Of a stretch of 64,000 nt of DNA, positions 1-11,100 are shown piece by piece. Made by a program: the position numbers and the translations under genes. The notes under the pieces are model-generated. The model made no database searches and had not been told where the DNA came from. It saw only the letters and a list, made by a program, of their open reading frames with translations. This stretch comes from Rhodoferax lithotrophicus (GTDB lineage: Bacteria > Pseudomonadota > Gammaproteobacteria > Burkholderiales > Burkholderiaceae_C). The first letter of the stretch is position 1, and the number at the start of each line of letters is the position of its first letter. The stretch lies in the NCBI RefSeq assembly GCF_019973615.1, contig NZ_AP024238.1, forward strand, positions 2,418,001-2,482,000, given 5' to 3'.

Positions 1-1
1 C

Positions 2-499
2 AACGCCACAGCCTGGCATGTGCAAACCGGCAGCGGAGCCATGAATTGGCAGGAAAGCACCGTCGCCAACGACTTGGCTATTGGTGGTGCAGGTGCTGAT
101 GTACTACGCGGCGGGCAGGGTGACATGGACACACCGTATCTGGCCGGACAATTCCACGCTGATGATTACCTGGATGGTGGAGACGGCAACGATGTCCTGT
201 CGGGCGATGCGGAGGTGGCGCAACTGGCCCTAGCGTTCCACGGCAATGACCACCTTGATGGTGGCTCGGGTGATGACACGCTACTGGGCGGCGGGGGCTA
301 TGACATCTTGCTCGGAGGTGATGGTACAGACAAGCTGTGGGGCGAAGAACCGTGTTTACGACGGCGACGTAAACACTTAAACATTAAAGGCGATCACGCA
401 GGTTCTATGTGGCTGATGAGGTACAAAGAATTGGGGTTCCGCATGAATAGCGTGCGGCGTCATTCCAGCACCGACAACGGAGAATTTTCAAATGTCTAA
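2..499 (+). CDS. 3' end of an RTX repeat protein (5' end outside window)
   Basis: The reading frame is open from the left edge and ends in TAA at 497-499. Its first ~110 residues are glycine/aspartate nonapeptide RTX repeats (for example [26 protein letters not shown]), which bind calcium and fold as a beta-roll in type I-secreted proteins. The repeat block closely resembles the long-period block at about 3.9-4.6 kb of the giant RTX gene downstream, so it is probably a paralogue. After [10 protein letters not shown] the repeat pattern stops abruptly and a basic, non-RTX tail of ~48 residues follows ([10 protein letters not shown]...). I see no recognisable C-terminal secretion domain, so the gene end may be a recombination or frameshift scar. 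The stop overlaps the start of the next gene by 8 bases. Confidence 0.7.
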   Translation, partial: NATAWHVQTGSGAMNWQESTVANDLAIGGAGADVLRGGQGDMDTPYLAGQFHADDYLDGGDGNDVLSGDAEVAQLALAFHGNDHLDGGSGDDTLLGGGGYDILLGGDGTDKLWGEEPCLRRRRKHLNIKGDHAGSMWLMRYKELGFRMNSVRRHSSTDNGEFSNV

Positions 500-1148
500 A
501 TGGCTCATCCCACTATGCAGCGTCGCCGCACTCGCAAGCGTCGGCTGCGACAGAACCCCACAAATCGTCAATGCCATGCAACCAACCCTATCCACTCAAG
601 TAACGCACAACGGTAAAAAGATCGACATCGCCGAATGGAAAGAAGAAGTCCGGCTATTTGATGGCCGCACCGTCATTGTTAGGCGCAAGGCCACCGCGTA
701 CGCGGGTGGGTTTCCGAATGCGTCCCGTGGCAGTGACATTTCTACGGAATTTAAATATGAACCTATGGGAATAACTTGGAAGCATGAGATGAGTGATGTC
801 AGTATCCGCCACCCAATTGCATTCGAGATTTTCAATGGTGTTGCTTATCTTGTTCTCTATGTTGGTGATCGATCTCTTTTGTTTTGTGCAGACAAACCAC
901 CAACTCAATATCTGGCCCAGTTTTTGAAATGGTCTGGTGGGGCATGGACGGAGGTCCCACAGGTCGATTTTCCCTCTGACAAGGCACTTCTCAATCTGTC
1001 CAGCGATTATTGGGGTCACACCGCCAAGGATGACGCCAAAGGCCTAATTCCTTGGGAGGGTAAGCGAACCGGTGGCAACGATGGCGAAACCGTAAAGAGC
1101 TTCTTCGAAGGATATCACCGCGTGTGCTCACTCCATCAAAAGAAATAA
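492..1148 (+). CDS. Small lipoprotein of unknown function between two RTX genes
   Basis: 218 residues. The N-terminus is a short hydrophobic signal peptide ending in a lipobox (LASVGC, lipidated Cys at residue 19), so export and membrane anchoring are predicted. A GGAG ribosome-binding site lies about 9 bases before the ATG. The mature part is mixed alpha/beta-like with several aromatic residues and two further cysteines; I do not recognise a family. It sits between the end of one RTX gene and the start of another whose first domain looks like a lipase. By analogy with lipase toxins whose immunity proteins are periplasmic lipoproteins, it could protect against or assist the neighbouring enzyme, but this is inference from position only. 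Confidence 0.75.
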   Translation: MSKWLIPLCSVAALASVGCDRTPQIVNAMQPTLSTQVTHNGKKIDIAEWKEEVRLFDGRTVIVRRKATAYAGGFPNASRGSDISTEFKYEPMGITWKHEMSDVSIRHPIAFEIFNGVAYLVLYVGDRSLLFCADKPPTQYLAQFLKWSGGAWTEVPQVDFPSDKALLNLSSDYWGHTAKDDAKGLIPWEGKRTGGNDGETVKSFFEGYHRVCSLHQKK

Positions 1149-1186
1149 CCTGCCTTTATAAATTCTGATTTTTTTGAGAACCAATC

Positions 1187-4100
1187 ATGACAACCAATCT
1201 TGAATACGCGCTCTTCTCCGCCAATGTGTATGGCAACTCACCTCTGGTGCGATACGAACAGAACACCCTTCCAATACCCGACGGCTGGGACCCCATAGGA
1301 ACACCGGTCATTCTGTCAGATGGCTTCATGGCCCGCGCCTACCAAAAGGGCAGCGAAATCGTTATCTCCTATGCCGGCACCACAAACGAAGACGCAATGG
1401 ACTGGCTGACCGGCAACGTTCCCGGGGCAAGCGCTGGCTATCTCGCCCCTCAAATTACCGATGCCGCCAAGTTCTATCTGGATGTGGTTAAGAACAACCC
1501 CGGCGTTAGCAACATCAGTTTTACCGGGCACTCCATGGGTGGCGGTCTGGCATCCCTGATGGCGGTGTACTTTGACAAACCCGCCGTGGTGTTTGACCAG
1601 GCCCCATTTCAAAAGAGCGCGGACTCTTCCACCGTGGTCAGCGCGCTGAAGAACGCATTGACTGCTGCGGGCTACACCTTGCCCAGCACGTTTTCCTCCT
1701 ATATCGCTTTGGACCCCACCGGCGCGCTGATCCCCAGCCCGACTCGTCAAGCCCGTGATGAACAGGTCACCCAGATTTACACCAAAGGCGAAGCCCTGTC
1801 CTTGGCCAGCACGACCATGTTGAATTTTGTTTCCGCGGGTTTGGGCCTGATCAGTCCCAAACTGTGGATGCTGGGGGCGGGGGTAGACAAAGTGTGTGGC
1901 AGTGAGATTGAAATTGATCCGCATGCCCAAACCGTTCTGGACTGGGGTACCACAGCATGGGGCTACACGGTAACCAGTGGCGACCCGGTCACCTTGCACT
2001 CCATCACCCTGTTGGCTGGCTTTTTGCAAAGCCCCGACTTCTTGTCGGTGGTGCGGGCATACCCAGAGTTGCTGCCGAGGATGTTTTCTGGGCTATATGC
2101 GAACGATCCGAAAAACAAAATCAACGCCAACCTCACCGATTTACTGGTGCAGCGCGAATACCGGGGTGAAGGCGCACTCGGTGCGCTGGCAGTCGATGTC
2201 AACAAGATCAACCGCACTGAGGGCCTGACCAGTCTCAAAGACCTGCCCGGATCGGATAGCAAAGGCATGAACAATGTCGCTGCCATATTGATGGACGCGG
2301 TGTTGGCGAATTTGTATGCGCAAGGCAAAACAAGGGCACCAGAGCAAGGCTTCGTTGGAAAATTCGACACTCTGCTGCGATCAGTCACTGGTGGCCTGAC
2401 CGCTGACCTGCAAACCCTGAACAAAGAGGCCGATAAGGTTGAAGTGGAACTCAACCGCATGTTGGGTCTGCTGTTGGGTGATGAAGGCAATAGCGTGCCT
2501 CATGCTCATTACGCCCGCTGGACGTTGCAAAGCGGTGCAAATGCGTTGGCAGCCGACTTCAATGCCGATGCCCGTGAAGATGTGGTGATTGGCTACAACA
2601 CAGCTGACACTATCAATGGTGGGGGAGGTGACGATGTTTTGGCGGGCCTTGATGGAGCCGACACCTTGAACGGCGGAGCAGGCCTTGACCGTATTTACGG
2701 CGGCGAAGGCAACGACATCCTCAACGGTGGCCTGTGTGGCGACTGGCTCTACGGCGGCGCAGGCTCAGACACCTACCAACTCAAAAGTGGTGAACTCTTT
2801 GATGTCATCCAGGACAGCGACGGCAACGGAAAAATCACTGTGAATGGCACGCAACTCACCGGCGGCAAGAAGGCCGACGACAACTACTGGATCAGCGCCG
2901 ACAAACAATGGGGCTACCTGCTCACCAGCGGCGGTGACCTGGTCATCAGCAAAGGCTCCAGCCTCGACACAATCACCATCCGCAACTGGCAAAGCAATGG
3001 TGGCAACCAGCTGGGCATCGTGCTTGACAACGCGCAAGCGCCCGTTGACCCCAAGACCGGCATCCGGATATTCACCGGCGACCAACACGCCCAGCTGAAC
3101 GCATCTGGTTACTACAAATGGGGAGAAACCAGCTGGGCCGCCGACGGCACCCTCACCGCAGGCGTGGCCGAGGCCGACTTTGCCGATGTCATCAGCGGCA
3201 CCACAGGCGTTGACAAAATCTCGGGCCTGGGCGGCAACGACGCACTGAATGGAGGCGCGGGTAATGACGATATGGATGGCGGCAGCGGTGACGATTTGAT
3301 AGGCGGTGGCGGGGGCTCGGACAACATCAACGGCGGCACAGGCAATGACATCATCTTCAGCGCACTCGATTTGAATGTGCCCCAGCGCATCAAAGCCGAT
3401 GACACATGGAAAATGCCCGCCGGGCAAACCCTGGTGATCCAGGGCAGCACCTGGGGCTACGCAGTAGATAAAACCTCGCAAAGCACCAACTACCCCAGCT
3501 ACCTGGGCCCACTGGCGCAAGATGACGCACCCGATGTGGTGAATGCCGGTGCGGGCGACGACACCGTAGTGACCGGGCGTGGAGATGACCGCATTGATGG
3601 GGGGTTGGGCAGCGATTCTCTCTGGGGCGGTGGTGGCAACGACATCATTACCGCAGGTGATGGGGGCGACATCATCTTTGGTGACGGCGACGCATCAGGC
3701 ACATGGGACCCTGCTCTATTCACCAGCGCAGCCGAGCACGGCAACGACTTTTTGGACGGTGGCGCTGGCGACGACATGATTGTGGGTGGGGGTGGTAACG
3801 ATGCCTTGTATGGCGGTGTGGACAACGACGTACTGTTCGGGGACAACTCAGAACGCGGGTTGGAGGAAGGTGTGCACGGCAACGACTACCTGGATGGCGA
3901 AGACGGCAACGACCAGCTGATGGGTGGTGGCAAAGACGATACCCTGTACGGTGGTGCAGGCGACGACAAGCTCTGGGGCGACAGTAGTGGCCTAACCGAT
4001 GCGCCCACTTATGTGAGTCTGGCTTCTCAGGGCAATGACTACCTGGATGGTGAAGACGGCAACGACTACCTTGAAGGTGGAGCCAAAGATGACACGCTGT

Positions 4101-7100
4101 ATGGCGGTGCAGGCAACGACCAGCTCTGGGGCGACACCAGTGCGGACAACGTTGCCAACCCGGCTGACAACGCACTGCTGTGGGGCAATGACTATCTGGA
4201 CGGCGAGGACGGCAACGACCAACTGGTGGGTGGCGGCAAAGATGACACCCTGTTTGGCGGCACGGGGGACGACAACCTGTATGGCGACGAAAACATCGCC
4301 GTGCTGCAAGGGCCATACAACGGCAATGACTACCTGGACGGCGAAGACGGTAACGATCAGCTGGTAGGTGGTGGCGGGGACGATACCTTGTACGGCGGTG
4401 CGGGCGATGACAAGCTGTTTGGCGATGATGAACTCTCCAGAGTAGCCGCTGAGTTCCAAGGCAACGACATCCTGGATGGTGAAGACGGCAATGACTACCT
4501 GGACGGTGGTGGTGGAGACGACACCCTGTACGGAGGCACGGGCAACGACACCCTTAAAGGTGGCCTGGGAAACAACTACCTTGATGGGGGTGATGACACC
4601 GACAGCCTTGAGGTCAGCTCGGATAGCAACATCTTGCTGGGTGGGGCGGGTGATGACCAGCTTTTGGTGACCAGCGGAAATGACAACCTGCTAGACGGGC
4701 AAGACGGCAATGACCGGCTGTTTGTGACGGGGGACAACAACTCTCTGGCTGGGGGGGATGGGCTTGACTATTTGAACATTGTCAGCGGCAACGGCAATAA
4801 GCTTGATGGTGGCCAGGGTGATGACTTGCTCGATACCACGGGGGACAACAATGTGTTGTCGGGTGGACTGGGTGATGATCAATTGCAAACAGCCAGTGGC
4901 CAGCAAAACATGCTCAACGGGGATGATGGCAATGACCAGCTTTTTGTCACTGGTAACAACAACACGCTGCAGGGTGGCGCGGATAACGACCAGCTTGATG
5001 TCACCAGCGGTAATGGCAACATCCTGGATGGTCAAGACGGAGACGACCTGCTTTTTGTCGCTGGTAACAACAACACTCTGTTAGGTGGCACGGGTAACGA
5101 TCAGCTTGATATGACCAGCGGTGATGGCAATACCCTGGACGGCCAGGAAGGTAATGACCGGTTTTTTGTCATCGGTAACAACAATACCTTGATGGGTGGT
5201 GCGGACAACGACCGTCTGGAAATTACCTCTGGTACCAACAATACCTTGATGGGTGGTGCGGACAACGACCGTCTGGAAATTACCTCTGGTACCAACAATA
5301 CCTTGCTGGGTGGTGAGGGCAATGATGTCCTTCTTGTCGGCTCTGGTGGCAACTATTTGGACGGTGGTGCAGGCCGGGATATTTATGCCTTCAGACCTGG
5401 CTCAGGCGTGAACCACATTTCTGACAGTGGTGGCGGCAACACGGTGCAGTTTTACCGCTCGTTTGCCAGTGCCGGCCTGGTGCTGGGCATTGGCTCACTC
5501 AAGCTCAGTTTTGCCGATGGTGATGTGCTGCACATAGACGGCTTTGACCCGGAAGACCCGATCAACTCCTGCGCGGTGGACACATTCATCTTCGAAGACC
5601 GTAGCTTCACCCTACCTGAACTCCTGGCCCTGGGAGCACCAGACATCACCGGCACACCGCAAGACGACGTGCTGCAAGGTACACCGCTGGGTGAGCATAT
5701 CGATGCCCTGGCGGGCAATGACACAGTCAGCGGTGGTGCGGGCAACGACACCATCAGCGGCGGCGAGGGAGACGACACCCTTCTGGGTAATTCGGGGGAC
5801 GACACCTTGGCAGGTGGCGCAGGCAGCAACACCTTGAGTGGTGGCACGGGCAACGATACCTATGTGGTCAGCAGCCCGGAAGACACGGTGATTGAACTGG
5901 CAGGCGAGGGGGTGGACACGGTGCAAAGCAGTGTCAGCTACACCTTGGGTGACAACGTGGAGAACCTGACGCTGGTGGGCTCGGCGTATCAAGGAACAGG
6001 CAATGCTTTGGACAACCGTATTGATGCTTCGGCAACGGTTGACGGGGTCAGCTTGCAAAGTGGCGGGGGTAATGACACGCTGATGGGTGGTTATGGGCGC
6101 GACTATTTGTATGGGGGTGCGGGTAACAGCACGCTGATAGGTAACGCCGACGATGATGTGCTTGTCAGCGGCGATGGCACAGACACCATGATTGGCGGAC
6201 GTGGTAATGACAATTACACGGTGAATAACGCCGCTGATGTGGTCATCGAGAATGCCGGGGAAGGCAATGATGTTGTGAACGCTTCGGTCAGCTATACGCT
6301 AAGTAACAACATTGAAATCATCGAACTTACTGGCACTGAAAACATTGATGCCATCGGCAATGAGTTGAACAATCAATTGTGGGGTAACAGTGGCAATAAT
6401 ATTTTGCAAGGCGGCGCGGGCAACGACGATTTCTTTGGGTTGGGGGGGCGTGATACTTTGATCGGTGGCACCGGCGATGACTACTATTTGGTGCAGGATG
6501 CCAACACGGTCGTTGTTGAGGCCGAGGGTGAAGGATTGGATACTGTCGGAAGCATAGTCAGTTATGGCCTGTCAGACCATGTTGAAAAGCTGATATTGAA
6601 CGGAAACTCTGATATCTCTGGCACGGGTAACGCGCAGGATAACGCGATCATTGGCAACAGTGGGGCAAATACGCTGGATGGCGGTGGTGGCGCTGATGAG
6701 ATGCGCGGCGGGCTGGGGGAGGATGTCTATTTTGTGGACAATGTGAACGACCGGACGATTGAAGACTGGGTGGGGCCAACTTACTCCAACGGGTGGAATG
6801 GGGAGTTTCAGTTGCCTGAAGCCGATACGGTGAATGCGTCAGTAAGTTTTGCGCTGGGCCAAAACCTGGAAAACCTCAATCTTCTTGGGGCAGATGACTT
6901 GAGGGGTACGGGCAATGTATTGGACAACGTGATCACCGGCAACAGTGGGGACAACATCTTGTCTGGTTTGGCGGGTAGCGATGTGCTGGATGGTGGTGTG
7001 GGCGCGGATGTGCTGGATGGCGGTTCGGGCAGCGATGTGTATTACGTGGATGACGTGGCTGATCAAGTGATTGACACAACGGCTGGTGAAATGCGCACTT

Positions 7101-8194
7101 CTTGGTATTGGGGTCGATCAGATCAAGGGTTTGAGAAGGGTTGGTGGTCTGATTACGACCGAGTGAATTCGTCGGTATCGTTTGTGCTTGGCTCGAACCT
7201 GGAGCAGCTTGATTTGACCGGCTCTGCCGACATTGATGGCCGTGGCAATGATTTGGCCAATCTGATCAATGGCAATGATGCCAACAATGTGCTTGAGGGC
7301 TTTGGGGGTGAGGATGCTCTGGCCGGTGGTGCGGGGGATGACGTGCTTGCTGGTGGCGATAGCAATGATCGTCTTGATGGTGGTTTGGGCAGCGATGCCA
7401 TGGCCGGTGGTGCGGGGGACGACACGTATTGGGTTGACGATGCAGGGGATGTGGTGGTGGAGCAGGCAGGGGAAGGTGTTGATTTGGTGTATGGCTCGGT
7501 GGATATCACTTTGACAGCTGATGTTGAGAATTTGAGTTTGCTGGATGGCGCAGTGGTTGGCATCGGTAATGACAGTGATAACCAGATTCTGGCCAACACT
7601 GCTGACAACTTTTTGGACGCTGGCGCTGGCGATGATGTGGTGGATGGCTTTGCTGGCAATGATGTGCTAAAGGGTGGGGATGGCAATGACAACCTGTTTG
7701 GTGGGCACGATGATTTTGTGGAGAGTGGGTCCAACACGCTCTTTGGAAACGCAGACACGATAGACGGTGGCTCGGGCAATGACACGATTGATGGTGGCTC
7801 CGGTGATGACATGATCATGGGCGGCAGTGGCGACGACACACTTTTTGGCGGTCGCAATGATGGTGCCGAAGGGGGTGATACCCTGTCCAACAATGATCAA
7901 ATAACTGGTGGTGACGGCAACGACGCGATAGATGGTGGGTCTGGTGCAGATACCTTGCTGGGCGGTGCGGGCAATGATGTGATTTATGGTGGTGATAGTG
8001 GCGGTTCGCGTTACTACGATCCAGGGTCAGACTCATTGGTGAACATGTCCGATGATGACTTCATCGATGGTGGTGACGGTAATGATGAAGTTTATGGAGA
8101 GCAAGGTAATGATGTTGTTCTAGGTGGCGGGGGCGACGATTTAATGGATGGTGGCTCTGGCAATGATGTTTTGATGGGTGGGGGGTGGGGTTGA
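1187..8194 (+). CDS. Giant RTX protein with N-terminal lipase-like domain (first part, frameshifted)
   Basis: 2,335 residues before a stop at 8192-8194. Residues ~1-200 look like a class-3 lipase or alpha/beta hydrolase: the nucleophile elbow GHSMGG places the catalytic Ser at residue 116. RTX repeats begin near residue 467, followed by a haemolysin-type calcium-binding related segment (~530-620), then dense RTX arrays to the end. Within these is a long-period block (GNDYLDGEDGND type, units of 46-52 residues) and, from about residue 1560, modules of the VENLTL...GTGNALDN type seen in serralysin-like C-termini. No N-terminal signal peptide is visible, consistent with type I secretion; no transporter genes are in the window. 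The frame ends in a G-rich tract, and the +1 frame continues the same RTX pattern in the next entry, so both are probably one gene of ~3,630 codons. Confidence 0.85.
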   Translation: MTTNLEYALFSANVYGNSPLVRYEQNTLPIPDGWDPIGTPVILSDGFMARAYQKGSEIVISYAGTTNEDAMDWLTGNVPGASAGYLAPQITDAAKFYLDVVKNNPGVSNISFTGHSMGGGLASLMAVYFDKPAVVFDQAPFQKSADSSTVVSALKNALTAAGYTLPSTFSSYIALDPTGALIPSPTRQARDEQVTQIYTKGEALSLASTTMLNFVSAGLGLISPKLWMLGAGVDKVCGSEIEIDPHAQTVLDWGTTAWGYTVTSGDPVTLHSITLLAGFLQSPDFLSVVRAYPELLPRMFSGLYANDPKNKINANLTDLLVQREYRGEGALGALAVDVNKINRTEGLTSLKDLPGSDSKGMNNVAAILMDAVLANLYAQGKTRAPEQGFVGKFDTLLRSVTGGLTADLQTLNKEADKVEVELNRMLGLLLGDEGNSVPHAHYARWTLQSGANALAADFNADAREDVVIGYNTADTINGGGGDDVLAGLDGADTLNGGAGLDRIYGGEGNDILNGGLCGDWLYGGAGSDTYQLKSGELFDVIQDSDGNGKITVNGTQLTGGKKADDNYWISADKQWGYLLTSGGDLVISKGSSLDTITIRNWQSNGGNQLGIVLDNAQAPVDPKTGIRIFTGDQHAQLNASGYYKWGETSWAADGTLTAGVAEADFADVISGTTGVDKISGLGGNDALNGGAGNDDMDGGSGDDLIGGGGGSDNINGGTGNDIIFSALDLNVPQRIKADDTWKMPAGQTLVIQGSTWGYAVDKTSQSTNYPSYLGPLAQDDAPDVVNAGAGDDTVVTGRGDDRIDGGLGSDSLWGGGGNDIITAGDGGDIIFGDGDASGTWDPALFTSAAEHGNDFLDGGAGDDMIVGGGGNDALYGGVDNDVLFGDNSERGLEEGVHGNDYLDGEDGNDQLMGGGKDDTLYGGAGDDKLWGDSSGLTDAPTYVSLASQGNDYLDGEDGNDYLEGGAKDDTLYGGAGNDQLWGDTSADNVANPADNALLWGNDYLDGEDGNDQLVGGGKDDTLFGGTGDDNLYGDENIAVLQGPYNGNDYLDGEDGNDQLVGGGGDDTLYGGAGDDKLFGDDELSRVAAEFQGNDILDGEDGNDYLDGGGGDDTLYGGTGNDTLKGGLGNNYLDGGDDTDSLEVSSDSNILLGGAGDDQLLVTSGNDNLLDGQDGNDRLFVTGDNNSLAGGDGLDYLNIVSGNGNKLDGGQGDDLLDTTGDNNVLSGGLGDDQLQTASGQQNMLNGDDGNDQLFVTGNNNTLQGGADNDQLDVTSGNGNILDGQDGDDLLFVAGNNNTLLGGTGNDQLDMTSGDGNTLDGQEGNDRFFVIGNNNTLMGGADNDRLEITSGTNNTLMGGADNDRLEITSGTNNTLLGGEGNDVLLVGSGGNYLDGGAGRDIYAFRPGSGVNHISDSGGGNTVQFYRSFASAGLVLGIGSLKLSFADGDVLHIDGFDPEDPINSCAVDTFIFEDRSFTLPELLALGAPDITGTPQDDVLQGTPLGEHIDALAGNDTVSGGAGNDTISGGEGDDTLLGNSGDDTLAGGAGSNTLSGGTGNDTYVVSSPEDTVIELAGEGVDTVQSSVSYTLGDNVENLTLVGSAYQGTGNALDNRIDASATVDGVSLQSGGGNDTLMGGYGRDYLYGGAGNSTLIGNADDDVLVSGDGTDTMIGGRGNDNYTVNNAADVVIENAGEGNDVVNASVSYTLSNNIEIIELTGTENIDAIGNELNNQLWGNSGNNILQGGAGNDDFFGLGGRDTLIGGTGDDYYLVQDANTVVVEAEGEGLDTVGSIVSYGLSDHVEKLILNGNSDISGTGNAQDNAIIGNSGANTLDGGGGADEMRGGLGEDVYFVDNVNDRTIEDWVGPTYSNGWNGEFQLPEADTVNASVSFALGQNLENLNLLGADDLRGTGNVLDNVITGNSGDNILSGLAGSDVLDGGVGADVLDGGSGSDVYYVDDVADQVIDTTAGEMRTSWYWGRSDQGFEKGWWSDYDRVNSSVSFVLGSNLEQLDLTGSADIDGRGNDLANLINGNDANNVLEGFGGEDALAGGAGDDVLAGGDSNDRLDGGLGSDAMAGGAGDDTYWVDDAGDVVVEQAGEGVDLVYGSVDITLTADVENLSLLDGAVVGIGNDSDNQILANTADNFLDAGAGDDVVDGFAGNDVLKGGDGNDNLFGGHDDFVESGSNTLFGNADTIDGGSGNDTIDGGSGDDMIMGGSGDDTLFGGRNDGAEGGDTLSNNDQITGGDGNDAIDGGSGADTLLGGAGNDVIYGGDSGGSRYYDPGSDSLVNMSDDDFIDGGDGNDEVYGEQGNDVVLGGGGDDLMDGGSGNDVLMGGGWG
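3880..4560 (+). repeat. Long-period tandem RTX block (units of ~46-52 codons)
   Basis: At least five successive units share the frame GNDYLDGEDGNDQL - GGGKDDTLYGG - GDDKLWGD, each followed by a variable spacer of 10-18 residues (for example SSGLTDAPTYVS, ENIAVLQGPYN). The conserved parts are also highly similar at DNA level. The same unit type occurs in the partial RTX gene at the left edge, which would favour recombination between the two genes. Confidence 0.7.
5182..5295 (+). repeat. Perfect 57-bp tandem duplication inside the RTX gene
   Basis: Two identical 57-base units (5182-5238 and 5239-5295) each encode 19 residues beginning NNTLMGGADNDRLEI; a third, diverged unit starts at 5296 (ctt-gct instead of ctt-gat). 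The identity at third codon positions indicates a very recent duplication within an otherwise diverged repeat array. The duplication keeps the reading frame. Confidence 0.9.
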
Positions 8195-11100
8195 TGATGT
8201 TGTCGGGGGGGAGGGTAACGATGTTCTGTACAGCAGCCATTTGGGCTGGACGGCGCAGCAGATTGGCGCTATTTCAAGCTCTTCAGATTTAGCCAGCCCG
8301 ACAACACCGCTGGCCACGCCTGTGATAGTTACCTCAACGGAGGATAACGACTCTATGACGGCGGCCAATTTGCTGGCCGGTTCCAGCAGTTACGTGCTTC
8401 AGGGGAGTATTGGGGATGGCCCGTATGCGGCCTCTGGGTTTGGCTGGGATTACGATTTTTACAACCTAGGCGAGTTGACGGTCGGGCAGGTTGTGAACGC
8501 TTCTCTGTTTACGGAGTTTGATACGGTGTTGGGCTTGTATGACGCAAGTGGCAATTTGGTGGTGTTCAATGACGATGCCAATGGTTCGGGCGGCTCATTG
8601 AATGACCTGGACTCCAGTATTTCTTTTACGGTGACAGCCACTGGCTCATATTACCTTGGGATTTCAGACTACGACGGTAATTTGCCGGTTGATCCGTTTG
8701 ACCCGGTGGCGGGCAGAGACCCTGCCGACTATGCGTATTCTGGCGGCACTTACTCAGCCACGGTAAGTTTGGATGGCGGTCAGACACCCAATTGGGCTTT
8801 ACCGGCACTGGCGTTGGATACCCAATACCTGGATGGCGAGGTGAGCCTCGATACGCTGACAGGTGGTATGGATAACGATGTCTATGTGGTAGATGGTCAA
8901 TACACCAAGGTGGCAAGTAGCGAGCTGAATGACTGTGGTGACAGTGTGCCTGTTGAGCGCCTTGAGTGGACGACAGACACCGTGCTTGAGTCTGCCGATG
9001 AAGGGTATGACGTTGTGGTGAGCAGCGCCAGTTTTACGCTGACCGATAACGTGGAAGAGTTGCGTCTGGTATTTGACACTGCCACGCAAAGTACCCATGC
9101 CCAGTACGGCGCAGACTTGGTGGCTTATGGTCAGGATGGTGTCGGCAATGAGCTGGACAACGTCATTGTGGGTAACGAACTCAACAACCGTTTGGATGGT
9201 GGTGCAGGTGCCGATACCTTGATCGGAGGCTTGGGCAATGACACTTATGCGGTTGACCAATTGGGTGATCTCGTTGTTGAGCAGGCTGATGCGGGAACCG
9301 ATACGGTGCAGAGTTATGTGAGCTATCAGCTTGGTGACAATCTGGAAAACCTGACGTTGCTGGGCAATGCCGATTCGGGTCTGGGAAATTCTGCCGACAA
9401 CATTTTGGTGGGCAGTGATGTTGGGGCTCGTTTGGAGGGTTTTGCGGGTAACGACAAGCTGGTGGGTGGGGCGGGTGACGATTGGCTTGCTGGGGGTGAA
9501 GGTGATGACCGGTATGTGATCCGCCTGGGGGGCGCTGCCGATGTGATTGACGATGGGCAGGGTTCGGATACTTTGTTTTTTGGCAATGATCTCACCGCTG
9601 CTGACCTTCATGCAAGACGTGTCAATGATGATTTGATGCTGAGTATTGGCAATACCCAAGATAGCGTGACATTGAACCAATGGTTTGCGCAAACTAGTGG
9701 GGGAGTGAGCCGGATTGAGTTTTGCGATAGTGCGGCCCTGGATCGGCTCGCTATTGAAACCCTTGCCAATGTGGCCCCTGTCGCACAAGATGATGCTGTG
9801 AGCACCGATGAAGATGCCGGGGTGGTGGTTGTACCCACAGTAGACCTGTTGGGTAACGATACGGATGCTGATTCTGTGTACGGTGATGTGCTGAGTTTGC
9901 TAGAGGTCAGCCAGGCAGAATCGGGGGCAGCAGTGACGCAGGTTGGGCAAGAGGTGCTGTACGAAATGGGTACTGCATTTCAGCACCTTCAAGAGGGCCA
10001 GATAGCAACCGACACATTCGCTTACACGGTCAGTGATGCTTATGGCGCGACCAGCACGGCCAAGGTAACCCTGACGATCACAGGTGTCAATGACGGGCCT
10101 TCTGTGTTGAACGATGAGGCAGCTGTTGTGGAGGATGGCATTGTTGCAGCCACAGGCAATGTGCTGGGCAATGACAGTGATGTGGACATTGGAGACACAC
10201 TCACTGTTGTTAATACGGGCGCAACTGCTGGGAACTACGGCATGCTTGATCTGGGGGCCGATGGTCAGTACACCTACACACTGAACAATGCCAGCCAAAG
10301 CGTGCAGTCTCTGGCACAAGGTCAGGTGGTGGTTGATCAATTCAGCTATGAGGTGAGTGACGGCATTGCCACTGCGACCAGTGAGCTCAATATTAGCATC
10401 ACAGGCACAAACGACTGCCCAGGGGCGATCTCGGATACGGCACAGGTGCAGGAAGATGTGAGCCTGACAGCCATCGGCAATGTGCTGACCAACGACAGTG
10501 ATGTTGATACAGGCGACACACTTACTGTGGTGAATCCCGGTACGGTAGTAGGAAACTACGGCGTGCTTGATCTGGGGGCTGATGGTCAATACAACTACAC
10601 CTTGAACAATACCAGCCAAAGTGTGCAGTCCCTGGCACAGGGACAGGTGGTCAGTGATCAATTCAGCTACGAGGTGACCGACGGACTGGCAAGTTCCAGT
10701 AGTGAATTGACGGTGAGCATTACAGGCACAAACGATGGCCCGGTGGCGAGTGCGGATACGGCGCAGGTTCAGGAAGATATGAGTTTGACAGCCACCGGGA
10801 ATGTGTTGGCCAACGACAGTGATGTGGATGCTGGAACCGTTTTGACCCTGGTCAATGCGGGAACATTTACCGGCAATTACGGCAGTGTGGTGTTGAGTGC
10901 AGATGGCAGCTACACCTATACGCTGAACAACAACGCAGTGGCGGTGCAGTCATTGACACAAGGGGCCAGTGTGGCGGATGTGTTCGCGTACAGCGTGACA
11001 GATGGGGTAGAGAGTGTGTCTTCTGCGCTGACGGTCAATGTCAGCGGGCTTAATGATGCGCCAGTCGTCAGTGTGCCGATGTCTGACCAGTCAGTGAAGG

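Noticed and set aside
3499..4459. Long minus-strand and out-of-frame open frames across the RTX gene
   Set aside because: They mirror the repetitive GC-rich RTX coding sequence, are low complexity and have no ribosome-binding sites.
3880..5340. Regular repeats as a possible CRISPR array
   Set aside because: The repeats are protein-coding RTX units without unique spacers of constant size, and no cas genes are present.
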